Shown here: piece after piece, positions 16,969 to 25,530 of the stretch
How the letters are laid out: every line of letters begins with the position of its first letter
Position numbering within the stretch: position 1 is the stretch's first letter
NCBI GenBank assembly: GCA_017301975.1
Contig: JAFLEI010000046.1
Coordinates: forward strand, 1-45,417
Length of the DNA: 45,417 nucleotides
Direction: 5' to 3'
Origin: Verrucomicrobiota bacterium
GTDB lineage: Bacteria; Verrucomicrobiota; Verrucomicrobiia; Verrucomicrobiales; Verrucomicrobiaceae
Notes under the pieces: generated by a model
Told to the model about the DNA's origin: nothing
Databases searched by the model: none
The model's input: the letters and a program-made list of their open reading frames with translations, nothing else
Translations under genes and position numbers: made by a program

Positions 16969-17895
16969 CTAGAAGGACATCGTCGGCACGTCTATCAGGG
17001 AATAGACCTCGACCGGATCAGGCTGGCCCTTCACCGGATGAATGCCGGCGTTTTGGTAGAGCTGCAGACCTTCCGGCCAGCCATTGAGAAACGGCGCTCC
17101 GGCCAGGACTGGCACCTGAAGCTTGCGGGTCAGGCTCTCGATTCGGAAAGTCACGTTCACGGCTTCACCCACGGCGGTGTTCACCCCGCGGCCCATGGCC
17201 CCCAGAGCGACGTCACCAATGTTCAGGCCGATGTGGCAATGAACTTCCAGGTTCATGTTTTCCTTCAGCCATTTGCGCTTGGGAGATTCACTGGAATCCG
17301 GGCTGCTGAGAATCTTGGCGGCCTCGGTGGCTTTGATGCGGGAACTGATGTCATCTCCCGGCCAGTAGGCAAACACACCGTCGCCGATGAATTTATCGAT
17401 GATGGCATCGCGGGTTTTCAGAACTTTTTCGCACTGCGCATACCATTCACGCAGCATGGCGGCCACTTCCTCAGCGCTGAGCTGGGAGGAAATGGTGGTG
17501 AAGTTGCGCAAATCGCCCACGAGCAGCGTGGCGCGCACCGTCTTGACCGGCAGAGCAATGGTATGGAGCGACTGCGTGCTGACGTTGCCAGACTCGCTCG
17601 GCGGACGTTCTTCGTCCTGACTGTCAAAAACGAACGTGCTGGTGCCAAACTGCACACGATCCCCATGCCGCAGAGCCCGCGCCGTGGTCACGGCCACGTC
17701 GTTGACGAAACTGCCGTTGGCGCTGCCAAGATCGGAAACCCAGAACAACTGCCCGTCCCGGCGGATCGTGGCATGCTGACGCGAGACCCCCCCGTCCACC
17801 AGCCTGATGCTGGCGTCAGGGCTGCGCCCGACCAGATTGAAGTCCTCGAGAGTGATCTCGAGTTCTTTCTCCAGTGATTTGAGTGAGGCGCCCAT
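16969..17895 (-). CDS. FHA domain-class III nucleotide cyclase
   Basis: A 308-aa cytoplasmic protein. Residues about 12-92 are an FHA phosphothreonine-binding domain: GRS at 23-25, SRQH at 38-41, then SANGSFVND. Residues about 122-300 are a class III adenylate/guanylate cyclase catalytic domain. The two metal Asps appear as D128 (VGDLRNFT) and D172 (KFIGDGVFAYW), and the transition-state Asn/Arg pair as N247 and R251 (EAVNVTFRIE). All key residues are present, so it is likely active. K168 in KFIGD fits an adenylate cyclase, but specificity is uncertain. The FHA module implies control by Ser/Thr phosphorylation, and a Hanks-type kinase is encoded about 7 kb away; a link is inference. Confidence 0.9.
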   Translation of the reverse strand: MGASLKSLEKELEITLEDFNLVGRSPDASIRLVDGGVSRQHATIRRDGQLFWVSDLGSANGSFVNDVAVTTARALRHGDRVQFGTSTFVFDSQDEERPPSESGNVSTQSLHTIALPVKTVRATLLVGDLRNFTTISSQLSAEEVAAMLREWYAQCEKVLKTRDAIIDKFIGDGVFAYWPGDDISSRIKATEAAKILSSPDSSESPKRKWLKENMNLEVHCHIGLNIGDVALGAMGRGVNTAVGEAVNVTFRIESLTRKLQVPVLAGAPFLNGWPEGLQLYQNAGIHPVKGQPDPVEVYSLIDVPTMSF

Positions 17896-18096
17896 GCGGT
17901 CGGTTAAAAAGGAATGGTCTTTTGAAGCAATTTACACGCCCTAAGTCAAGCGCGGTCGTCTTCCTGCTACAAGGTTTTTCGCAGGTTCTTTCGAAAGCGT
18001 GGAGGCATCTTTAAAATCAGCTTCTTCATTTCTCAGGGGTAGCGGGCCGGAGTGACGATATATTTGCCATTGTTTCGCGCATCTCCACCATGCTTG

Positions 18097-18828
18097 ATGC
18101 ATCGGATTTTTAGCAGGCGAATCATCGGCGCCGTCTTCCTGACTTTTCTGGCGGTCGCCAGCACCGTGAGCGCCCATGTGGTGCCCAATATGACTGTCGA
18201 GGCGGAATTCGACTCCACGGGCGGCTATACGCTGCGGATCAATGTGGATCCGCGCACCTTTCTCGCCGCCGAGCCCACGTCGCTGCCGCCCGTGCCGGCC
18301 TCTTGGTACCTGGAGCAGACGCCGGAACAGGTGGCCGCAACCCATGAAAAAGCGCAGCAATACCTCGCCCGTTCGCTTGGATTGCTGTTCGACGGAAACA
18401 AAACCATCCTGCCAGCCTGCAAAATTCAGGCCATGGACGGCGCTGACAACACCCCCCTCAAGGCAGACACCCAGGAAGTGCACCTGCTCGCCACGGCCAG
18501 CGGCCATTTGCCGGCGCAATCCACCACCTTCCAGGTCGATTTTGCCAAAGACGCCAACACCAGCCTGATTCTGCTGCACTCCATGGCGGGAAAAACAGAA
18601 CTACGCCCCCGTGTGGTGTTTCCAGGAGAGACCAGCCCCCCTTTTCAGCTCAAGGTGGTCGCAGCAGCCGCACCCGCAGCGGAAGAGCCGTCCTCCAAGG
18701 CCAATCAATTCTACCTCATCGTCGCGATCTCCGTGACGTGCATCATTGTGATCGTTGGCTGGATGCTGCTCAGCCACTACCGCCACCACCATCGCGCCCA
18801 TCGCAGGCCGGGCGACAGACAAATGTGA
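18097..18828 (+). CDS. Secreted/anchored protein of unknown function
   Basis: A 243-aa protein not recognised. It has an N-terminal signal segment (RRIIGAVFLTFLAVASTVSAH), a periplasmic region of about 175 residues with two-sheet-like hydrophobic alternation, an Ala/Pro linker, and a single C-terminal transmembrane helix (FYLIVAISVTCIIVIVGWML) followed by a His/Arg-rich tail (HYRHHHRAHRR). The tail would be cytoplasmic. The ATG at 18097 is preferred to a GTG at 18052. The topology suggests a membrane-anchored periplasmic sensor or adaptor; nothing in the neighbourhood (FHA-cyclase, dnaE) settles this. Confidence 0.65.
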   Translation: MHRIFSRRIIGAVFLTFLAVASTVSAHVVPNMTVEAEFDSTGGYTLRINVDPRTFLAAEPTSLPPVPASWYLEQTPEQVAATHEKAQQYLARSLGLLFDGNKTILPACKIQAMDGADNTPLKADTQEVHLLATASGHLPAQSTTFQVDFAKDANTSLILLHSMAGKTELRPRVVFPGETSPPFQLKVVAAAAPAAEEPSSKANQFYLIVAISVTCIIVIVGWMLLSHYRHHHRAHRRPGDRQM

Positions 18829-18882
18829 ACAACTCGGACTTGTTCAGACCTTGCTAACGGGGTTAATCCTGTCCCCCGCCGC

Positions 18883-21800
18883 ATGTCAGATTCCTTCGTC
18901 CATCTCCATCTTCACACCGAATACTCGCTGCTAGACGGCGCTGTGCGCATTGATGCGCTCATGAAACGCGTGAAGGAGCTGAACATGCCTGCCGTGGCGA
19001 TGACCGACCACGGCAATCTCTACGGCGCCATCGACTTCTACATGGCCGCCAAAAAGGCCAAGGTGAAGAGCATCATCGGCTGCGAGGCGTACCTCGCCCC
19101 CGGCTCCATGATGGACAAAAACGAAGTGCCCGGCCGCAAGCGCTCCTCACATCTCACGCTGCTCGCCTCCAGCAACGAAGGTTTTGAGAACCTCTCCAAG
19201 CTGATCACCAAGGGCCACCTCGACGGCCAGTGGTACAAGCCCCGCGTGGACAAAGACGCCCTGCGTGAGCACGCGAAGGGCCTGATCTGCCTCAGCGGCT
19301 GCATCAATGGCGAAATCAACGAGCTCCTCCTCTCCGACCGCAAGGATGAGGCGGAGAAAAGTCTGCTGGAATTCCGCGACATCTTCGGCCCCGAAAACTT
19401 CTACCTCGAAATCCAGGACCACAACATGGAGGCCCAGCGCAAAAGCGCGCGGCAGATGATCGAGTGGGGCAAGCAGTACGACCTCAAAACAGTCGCCACC
19501 AACGACGTCCACTTCCTCAATCGCAGCGATCACGAGTCCCACGACATCATGATCTGCATCGGCACGGGCGCGAGCATCTACGATCAGAACCGCATGACCT
19601 ACTCCCCGGAGGTCTATTTCAAGACCGCCGAGGAAATGCGCTCCCTGTTTTCCGAAGTGCCCGAAGCCTGCGATGCCACGCTGGAAATCGCCGAGCGCTG
19701 CGATCTGAAGATCCATCTCGACTCCACCAGCATTGACCGCTACCCGCAGTACCCCATGCCCGACGGCGGGGACCGCAATGAGTACCTGCGCAAGCTGACC
19801 ACAGAAGGTCTGGAGCGCCGCTACGGCCGCAGCCGCGCGCTCAATGACGAAGCGCTGCACCAGCGCATGGAGGTCGAGCTCGCCCTGCTCAAAGAAAAGA
19901 ACTTCACCAGTTACTTCCTCATCGTCTGGGACTTCATCAACTGGGCGCGCGAGCACGACATCCCCGTCGGCCCCGGCCGTGGTTCTGCCGCCGGCTCGCT
20001 CGTCGCCTTCTGCCTCGGCATCACGGACATCGATCCGCTCCGTTTCGAACTCGTGTTCGAACGATTCCTGAACCCCGAGCGTGTCAGCCCTCCCGATATC
20101 GATATCGACTTCTGCCAGACGCGTCGTCCCGAGGTCATTCAGTACGTCCGCGAAAAATACGGCGACCTCAGCGTCTGCCATATCATCACCTTCGGCACCA
20201 TGGGGGCCAAGTCGGTCATCCGTGACGTCGGTCGCGTGATGGGCTGGAGCTACGGCGACAGCGATGCGCTGTCGAAGATGATTCCGAATGAGCTGAACAT
20301 CGATCTGGAGGAGTCGGTGAAGAAAAACCCTGATCTCGCTGCGAAGCTTGAGGCCGATGGCAATGCGCAGGAACTGTGGAGACACGCCACCTTCCTCGAA
20401 GGCCTCACGCGCGGCACCGGCGTTCACGCTGCCGGTGTCGTCATCGGTGATCGCCGGCTCGACAACTTCATCGCCCTCACGCGAGACAAGGAAGACGCCA
20501 TCCTCTCGCAGTATGCCATGAAGCCGCTCACCGAGCTGGGCATGCTCAAGATGGACTTCCTCGGCCTCAAAACGCTGACGGTGATCCATGAAGCCGAGCA
20601 CTGGATTCACAAGCGCATCCACGGCTTCCGCGTGTCCGAGGCCCCCCTCGAAGACAAGAAGACCTTCGATCTCATCAAACGCGGCGAAACGGTCGCCGTC
20701 TTCCAGATGGAATCTGGTGGGATGGTCAACACCTGCAAACAGCTCGGCCCCGACACCATCGAGGAGATTATCGCTATTCTCGCGCTGTATCGTCCCGGCC
20801 CGATGCAGTTTATTCCCGACTACATCAAGCGTAAGAAGGGTGAGGAGAAGGTGGACTATCCACATCCGCTGCTGGAAAAAATCTCCAAAGAGACCTACGG
20901 CATTCTGGTCTATCAGGAGCAGGTCATGCAGGCGGCCAACTTGCTCGCCGGCTTCTCCCTCGGACAAGCTGACTTGCTCCGCCGAGCGATGGGTAAAAAG
21001 GACGCCGCCGAGATGGCCCGCCAGCGACTCATCTTCGTGGAGGGCTGTCTCAAGACGAACGACATTCAGGCCAAGCTTGCGAACTCCATCTTCGACTTGC
21101 TCGAAAAATTCGCGCAATACGGCTTCAACAAATCCCACTCCGCCGCCTACGGGATCGTCACGTATCGCACCGCCTATTTGAAGGCAAATTTCCCCGTGGA
21201 GTTCATGGCGGCGGTGCTCAGCTTTGAAATCAGCAATCCTGACAAGATCGCCAATTTCGTCAGCGAGTGCTTCGAGATGGGCATCAAGGTGCTGCCCCCG
21301 GACGTCAACAAATCGTCGCTCAAATTCGCCCCCGAGTTCAGCAAAGAAGCCATCGCGGCCGACTATGAGACCCCGGCATCGGGCTACGACTTGCCCAACT
21401 CCATTCGCTACGGTCTCAGCGCCATCAAAAACGTCGGTGAAGGCGCCATGGAGGCGGCTATCGCGGAGCGTGAAAAAAACGGCCCCTTCACCAGCCTCGA
21501 AGATTTCGCCGCCCGTCTCGACAACCGCGCAGTAAACAAAAAGCTCATGGAGTCCCTCGTCAAAGCGGGGGCCTTTGACTTCACCAAAGAACCGCGCGCT
21601 GTCATGTTCGCCAAGCTCGAGCAGGTACTGGCCTCCGCGGCCTCGATGCAGAAAGACAAGAAGGCAGGCCAGGGCGGCCTCTTTGATGACTTCGCACTCG
21701 CGCAGCCCAAATCGAAAAAGAACGAAGCCGCAGCCCCCTCCATCGTGTGGAGCACGGATGAGGTGCTCGCCTTTGAAAAAGAGCTGCTCGGCTTCTACGT

Positions 21801-22434
21801 CAGCGGCCATCCGCTGGACAGTTATCGCGGCCATTTCGATTCGTCCAAGATCATCAAGATCGCCTCCATTGCGGACATCGACACCAAGGAAAAAGCCAGC
21901 TCGCACTCCATCGCCGGCATCCTCAGTCAGCTCGAGGTGCGCTACTCCAAACGCGACAACCGTCCCTTCGCCACCTTCAAGTTTGAAGACTTCACCGGCC
22001 AAATCGAGATGATGTGCTGGAGCGATGACTATGAGAAGGTCAAGGACGTGCTGGCCAATGGCGCCGTGCTCGGTCTCCGCATTCGTGTCAGCAAAGATCA
22101 GAAGACCGACGGCAATCGCGTCACCATGAACAGTGCCACGCCGCTCAAGCCCAAGGCGGCGAAACCGCGCAACGCTACCGATCCCGATCCTTCCGAACCA
22201 CCGCCTCCGAAGCCGCCTGCTCCGCCGAAGCCCTACGTCTTGAGGCTGAACACCAAGCAGCACGACGAAACCGACCTCGAACGCATTCAGGAGGTGCTGC
22301 TCGCCTACCCGGGCACGCTTCCCGTCTTCCTCGAAATCTCCCGGAACGGCCACAAGGCCCGGCTCGAGCTTGATGAAAGCTTCCGCGTCGCTCCCGGTCC
22401 CGATCTACGGCGTGCGTTGACAGTCTGGCTGTAA
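18883..22434 (+). CDS. dnaE: DNA polymerase III alpha subunit
   Basis: A 1183-aa replicative DNA polymerase of the DnaE1 type. Order of domains: an N-terminal PHP domain (FVHLHLHTEYSLLDG, MTDHGNLYGA), then the palm with catalytic Asps in PPDIDIDF (D405, D407, D409) and GPGRGSAAGSLVAF, then fingers (GFNKSHSAAYGIVTYRTAYLKA), a helix-hairpin-helix region (GLSAIKNVGEGAMEA), and a C-terminal OB fold (IAGILSQLEVRYSKRDNRPFATF). Length is standard for the family. A Pro-rich linker (SEPPPPKPPAPPKP) separates the OB fold from a last domain of about 65 residues. All hallmark residues are intact. Confidence 0.98.
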   Translation: MSDSFVHLHLHTEYSLLDGAVRIDALMKRVKELNMPAVAMTDHGNLYGAIDFYMAAKKAKVKSIIGCEAYLAPGSMMDKNEVPGRKRSSHLTLLASSNEGFENLSKLITKGHLDGQWYKPRVDKDALREHAKGLICLSGCINGEINELLLSDRKDEAEKSLLEFRDIFGPENFYLEIQDHNMEAQRKSARQMIEWGKQYDLKTVATNDVHFLNRSDHESHDIMICIGTGASIYDQNRMTYSPEVYFKTAEEMRSLFSEVPEACDATLEIAERCDLKIHLDSTSIDRYPQYPMPDGGDRNEYLRKLTTEGLERRYGRSRALNDEALHQRMEVELALLKEKNFTSYFLIVWDFINWAREHDIPVGPGRGSAAGSLVAFCLGITDIDPLRFELVFERFLNPERVSPPDIDIDFCQTRRPEVIQYVREKYGDLSVCHIITFGTMGAKSVIRDVGRVMGWSYGDSDALSKMIPNELNIDLEESVKKNPDLAAKLEADGNAQELWRHATFLEGLTRGTGVHAAGVVIGDRRLDNFIALTRDKEDAILSQYAMKPLTELGMLKMDFLGLKTLTVIHEAEHWIHKRIHGFRVSEAPLEDKKTFDLIKRGETVAVFQMESGGMVNTCKQLGPDTIEEIIAILALYRPGPMQFIPDYIKRKKGEEKVDYPHPLLEKISKETYGILVYQEQVMQAANLLAGFSLGQADLLRRAMGKKDAAEMARQRLIFVEGCLKTNDIQAKLANSIFDLLEKFAQYGFNKSHSAAYGIVTYRTAYLKANFPVEFMAAVLSFEISNPDKIANFVSECFEMGIKVLPPDVNKSSLKFAPEFSKEAIAADYETPASGYDLPNSIRYGLSAIKNVGEGAMEAAIAEREKNGPFTSLEDFAARLDNRAVNKKLMESLVKAGAFDFTKEPRAVMFAKLEQVLASAASMQKDKKAGQGGLFDDFALAQPKSKKNEAAAPSIVWSTDEVLAFEKELLGFYVSGHPLDSYRGHFDSSKIIKIASIADIDTKEKASSHSIAGILSQLEVRYSKRDNRPFATFKFEDFTGQIEMMCWSDDYEKVKDVLANGAVLGLRIRVSKDQKTDGNRVTMNSATPLKPKAAKPRNATDPDPSEPPPPKPPAPPKPYVLRLNTKQHDETDLERIQEVLLAYPGTLPVFLEISRNGHKARLELDESFRVAPGPDLRRALTVWL

Positions 22435-22435
22435 A

Positions 22436-22554
22436 TCACTCCAGCGGCACGGGCACCTTTTCGCCGAGAAACTTCGGCTGGGTGCCGAGCGCGTTCACAT
22501 CCAGCACCGCTTTGACGCAGGCAAGGTTCTCCCTCAGAAAAGTCTTCACGAACC
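22436..22554 (-). pseudogene. C-terminal remnant of an unidentified gene
   Basis: On the minus strand about 37 codons ending at a TGA (22438-22436) read FVKTFLRENLACVKAVLDVN and then GTQPKFLGEKVPVPLE, which looks like a genuine protein C-terminus. Upstream the same frame passes into Pro/Ser-rich shadow sequence opposite the small genes at 22555-22964. The likely reading is that a gene convergent with dnaE lost everything but its 3' end when the small-gene segment arrived. I cannot name the parent family. Confidence 0.4.
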
Positions 22555-22762
22555 ATGCCACCGGCGATGTCGAAGAGGCTGCGGAGGCCGTTTGATCTGG
22601 CGGCGGCGATGAAGGTGTTGGAGGAAGAGTATGAGGGGTTCCGGGAGGACTTTGAGGCGTTTTTTCCGGAGGTGCGGAGGGAGGTGGGGGGGGAAACTGC
22701 CGCTTGTCGATCCTGATGACCCAAGTGTGGTCTTGAGAAATGTATTGGTGGCGGGATCTTGA
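22555..22762 (+). pseudogene. Small gene frameshifted at an eight-G run
   Basis: From ATG 22555 the frame reads 53 residues (MPPAMSKRLRRPFDLAAAMK, then EEEYEGFREDFEAFF) and stops at 22716 soon after a run of eight G at 22686-22693. With seven G the frame would continue as GGKLPLVDPDDPSVVLRNVLVAGS and stop at 22762, four bases before the next ATG. The downstream part looks coding and the spacing fits an operon, so a one-base insertion in the G-run is likely. It could be a mutation, a phase-variable switch, or a sequencing error. The family is not recognised. Confidence 0.5.
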
Positions 22763-22766
22763 GCAC

Positions 22767-22964
22767 ATGAAAACCAAGGCCAAAGCTGTCAGCGCTAAAA
22801 CCCAGGCACGCAGGTTGATTGACAAGCTGCCGGCATCGGCGTCCTGGGATGATGTGATGCAGCAGATTTATGTGCGCCAAAAAATCGAGGCGGGCCTTGC
22901 TGACTTGAACGCGGGGCGTCGTCATTCGCAGGCCAGCATCAAGCGTGAGTTTGGCGTGGCGTGA
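22767..22964 (+). CDS. Small antitoxin-like protein
   Basis: A 65-aa protein starting MKTKAKAVSAKTQARRLIDK and containing ASWDDVMQQIYVRQKIEAGL and a DLNAGRRHSQASIKREFG end. The pattern (liDkLP--asWddvm-qIYvrqkIe-GLaDl-aGr) is one I associate with short antitoxins paired with RelE/ParE or PIN toxins. Here no toxin follows: the next DNA is an inverted repeat and then the convergent purK. Its 5' neighbour is the frameshifted small gene at 22555. The ATG at 22767 is chosen over a start at 22740, which lies inside that neighbour. Function is inference. Confidence 0.6.
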   Translation: MKTKAKAVSAKTQARRLIDKLPASASWDDVMQQIYVRQKIEAGLADLNAGRRHSQASIKREFGVA

Positions 22965-22989
22965 AACCTTAAACAGCCCCTCACCCCAA

Positions 22990-23040
22990 CCCTCTCCCCG
23001 AAAGAAAAATGGGGCAGAGTATGCTGGGGCGGGGAGAGGG
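22990..23040. repeat. 11-bp inverted repeat (ctcacccc...ggggagaggg type)
   Basis: CCCTCTCCCCG at 22990-23000 pairs perfectly with CGGGGAGAGGG at 23030-23040 across a 29-bp loop; the left arm is preceded by cctcaccccaa. This phrase is a widely dispersed intergenic palindrome in many proteobacteria and other bacteria. It lies between the orphan antitoxin-like gene and the convergent purK, and might act in mRNA 3' end protection. Confidence 0.65.
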
Positions 23041-23094
23041 AGAACTGCTTTTGGCCGCCTTGGAGTTATCGAACGCAGAATGATGTAAAATGCT

Positions 23095-24237
23095 TTAGCC
23101 GATGCCCAGTGCGGCACGGATGGCGAGGGCGTCTTGGAGGGCCTGGTCGATGGTAGCGCCTAACACGGTGAAGTGGCCCATTTTGCGGCGGGGGCGGGCT
23201 TGGTGTTTGCCGTAGAGGTGGAGCTTGGCGCGGGGGTGGTTGAGGACAGGGGACCAGTCGGGGTGGACGAGGGGGGCGGGCCAGACGTCGCCGAGGAGAT
23301 TGACCATCACCGCTGGGGTGTGCTGGGAGGCATCGCCGAGGGGGAGGCCGCAGACGGCGCGGTGCTGCTGCTGGAACTGATTGGTGCGGCAGGCGTCGAT
23401 GGTGTAGTGGCCGCTGTTGTGGGGACGGGGGGCGATCTCGTTGACGATGACTTTGCCGGCGGTGGTGACGAACATCTCGACGGCCATGGTGCCGACGTAG
23501 TCGAGGCCTTCGGCAACGGCCTGCCAGAGGGCGATGGCCTGCTCAGTGATTTTGGGATCGACGCGAGCGGGGGCGATGGTGACGTCGAGGATGTGGTGGG
23601 TGTGCTGGTTTTCGACGCAGCCGTGGGTGGCCATGCTGCCATCAATGCTGCGGGCGCCGACGACGGAGACTTCGCAGTCGAAGGTGACCCATTGCTCGAC
23701 GACGGCGCGCTGGCCGGTGAAGCTGCTCCAGGCTTCGGCGAGGTCGGTGTCTGCGGTGACTTTGCACTGGCCTTTGCCGTCGTAGCCGAAGGCGGCGGTT
23801 TTGATGACGCAGGGGCGGCCGAGCTCCGCGACGGCGGATTCGAGGCCGGGGAGGTCGTCGATGACGCGGAAGGGGGCGCAGGCGATGCCTTGATCGCGAA
23901 GGAAGTTTTTTTCGCGCTCGCGGTGCTGGGTGGTGATGAGGGCGCGGGAGCCGGGGCGGAGGGGCTTGACGGCTTCGACGGCGGCGAGGCAGGAGGCGGG
24001 GATGTTTTCGAACTCGGCGGTGACGACATCAACCTGCTGAAGGAAGTTGTTGAGCGCGGAGGTGTCGGAGTAGGCGGCGTTGATTTCGAGGTCGGCGAAC
24101 TGGCCGGCGGGGCAGCCTTGCGCTTCGTCGGTGAAGATGGCGACGCGGTGGCCGGCACGGCGGGCCTCCAGGGCGAGCATGCGGCCGAGCTGGCCGCCGC
24201 CGAGGACGCCGATGGTGGAGGGAGGGGGGAACTTCAT
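23095..24237 (-). CDS. purK: N5-carboxyaminoimidazole ribonucleotide synthase PurK
   Basis: A 380-aa ATP-grasp enzyme of purine synthesis that makes N5-CAIR from AIR, bicarbonate and ATP. N-terminal GVLGGGQLGRMLALEA is the family signature, followed by TAEFENIP, KTAAFGYDGKGQ (ATP-grasp glycine loop) and NEIAPRPHNSGHYTIDA. The start ATG at 24237 begins MKFPPPSTIGVLGGGQ; the frame is open further upstream but inside purE. The purE stop overlaps this start as ATGA, so the two products, which act in sequence, are translationally coupled. Confidence 0.96.
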   Translation of the reverse strand: MKFPPPSTIGVLGGGQLGRMLALEARRAGHRVAIFTDEAQGCPAGQFADLEINAAYSDTSALNNFLQQVDVVTAEFENIPASCLAAVEAVKPLRPGSRALITTQHREREKNFLRDQGIACAPFRVIDDLPGLESAVAELGRPCVIKTAAFGYDGKGQCKVTADTDLAEAWSSFTGQRAVVEQWVTFDCEVSVVGARSIDGSMATHGCVENQHTHHILDVTIAPARVDPKITEQAIALWQAVAEGLDYVGTMAVEMFVTTAGKVIVNEIAPRPHNSGHYTIDACRTNQFQQQHRAVCGLPLGDASQHTPAVMVNLLGDVWPAPLVHPDWSPVLNHPRAKLHLYGKHQARPRRKMGHFTVLGATIDQALQDALAIRAALGIG

Positions 24238-24755
24238 GCCTTGGGTGCGGCTTCGAGTTCCTGCTGGCTTTCGAGCACTTTTTGGGTCTGGCGCTCGCGG
24301 AAGGTTTTCAGTTTTTCGACGAGCTCGGGATTGTCGTTCGCGAGCATGGAGACGGCGAAGAGTCCGGCATTGAGGGCGCCTGCATTGCCGATGGCGAAGG
24401 TGGCGACAGGGATGCCGCCGGGCATCTGGACGATGGAGTAGAGGCTGTCCACCCCGCTGAGGGCGCGGCTTTGCACGGGCACGCCGAGGACGGGGATGGT
24501 GGTCATGCTGGCGGTCATGCCGGGGAGATGGGCGGCACCGCCGGCCCCGGCGATGATGCACTTGAGGCCGCGCTGCGAGGCGGTGGTGGCGTAGTCGTAG
24601 AGGAGCTGGGGCGTGCGGTGGGCGCTGACGACTTTCTTTTCAAAAGGGATGCCGAAGTCGGTGAGCACCTGGGCGGCGTTTTGGAGGGTGGGCCAGTCGG
24701 AACTGGAGCCCATGATGATGCCCACGAGGGGCTGGCTGGCGGCGGTGTTGCTCAT
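24234..24755 (-). CDS. purE: N5-carboxyaminoimidazole ribonucleotide mutase PurE
   Basis: A 173-aa class I PurE mutase converting N5-CAIR to CAIR. Motifs: GIIMGSSSDWPTL, SAHRTPQLLYDYA with the catalytic His, IAGAGGAAHLPGM and LGVPVQSRALSGVDSLYSIVQMP. The ATG at 24755 starts MSNTAASQP just before the conserved core; the frame extends to 24833 without conserved residues. It forms a two-gene operon with purK and diverges from the membrane-protein gene at 24845. Confidence 0.96.
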   Translation of the reverse strand: MSNTAASQPLVGIIMGSSSDWPTLQNAAQVLTDFGIPFEKKVVSAHRTPQLLYDYATTASQRGLKCIIAGAGGAAHLPGMTASMTTIPVLGVPVQSRALSGVDSLYSIVQMPGGIPVATFAIGNAGALNAGLFAVSMLANDNPELVEKLKTFRERQTQKVLESQQELEAAPKA

Positions 24756-24844
24756 CGGGTAAAGAAAGGGAGAATGGCGGGAGGGAGGGCGCGGCACAAA
24801 TTTTTTCTGGCTGAGATTTGGCGGGCGGACCATAGGTGGAGCTC

Positions 24845-25435
24845 ATGATTGCAGAGTTCAACCGCGGGCAGATCGTGTGGGGAGTGTTCGGCCTCGCCGG
24901 CAGTGTCGTGTGCTATGTGCTGACGTGGCTGCTCCTGCAACGGGTGGCAACGGCCTTGCTGGGGGCATTCAACCTCTCCGCGACGCATGCCACTTGGCTG
25001 AGCTGGCTGATGGTGATCGTCATGACTTTCAGCGGATGGCGCACTTGGAAAGGCGGCCAGGGTTTTGAGAACTATGGAGAGTCTGTCTTTAGCCCTGATC
25101 TGGCAGGCAGCGACGAGAGAGTGTGGTCACGTAAGATGGACAACCCGGGGCAGGAGCTGAGGGGAACGGCCTACGTGCTGAGCCAGCTGTTTCTGAGCGG
25201 ACCGCTGCTGATGCTAAAGAGCCTTGAGCGCCTGAAGAGCCTCATTCAGGAGGAAGCGGGCCTGGAATCAAAGCTGGCTGAGATGCTGGAGGTTTTGCGC
25301 GTAGCCAACAAGTGGCAGGGGCTGGCAGACCATCCCGGGAGGGAGCGGGAGATTTGGCTGCTCGGGCGGATGAAGCAGATCGATTTCAGCCAGTACGAAG
25401 GCAATGTCCGGTTCAAAGCCAGCGTGGGTGATTAA
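24845..25435 (+). CDS. Two-TM membrane protein of unknown function
   Basis: A 196-aa protein, unrecognised. Two N-terminal transmembrane helices (about residues 9-34, WGVFGLAGSVVCYVLTWLLL, and about 46-63, HATWLSWLMVIVMTFSGW) are followed by a cytoplasmic helical region of about 130 residues (QELRGTAYVLSQLFLSGPLLMLKSLERLKSL), rich in Leu, Lys and Glu. The start ATG 24845 is supported by AGGTGGAG at 24834-24841; a GTG at 24836 is also possible. The layout resembles anchored scaffold or sensor proteins, but nothing indicates a specific job. Confidence 0.7.
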   Translation: MIAEFNRGQIVWGVFGLAGSVVCYVLTWLLLQRVATALLGAFNLSATHATWLSWLMVIVMTFSGWRTWKGGQGFENYGESVFSPDLAGSDERVWSRKMDNPGQELRGTAYVLSQLFLSGPLLMLKSLERLKSLIQEEAGLESKLAEMLEVLRVANKWQGLADHPGREREIWLLGRMKQIDFSQYEGNVRFKASVGD

Positions 25436-25530
25436 AGCTCTTCGTGGGTTTCAGCGGGATGAGGTGTGAGACAGGCGCTTTTGGGACACGGGAACTAAGC
25501 ACGAATAAAGCGGTAGGAACTAAAGCGCTG

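Noticed and set aside
17941..18579. 212-codon minus-strand frame opposite the secreted unknown gene
   Set aside because: The plus-strand frame has a signal peptide, linker and transmembrane helix; the minus frame is a shadow with no recognisable pattern.
19147..22353. 1068-codon minus-strand frame opposite dnaE
   Set aside because: It is a GC-driven shadow of an unmistakable dnaE.
22990..23040. CRISPR-like or transposon end interpretation of the ccctctcccc palindrome
   Set aside because: Only one copy, no spacer pattern, and the phrase is a common dispersed palindrome in bacteria.
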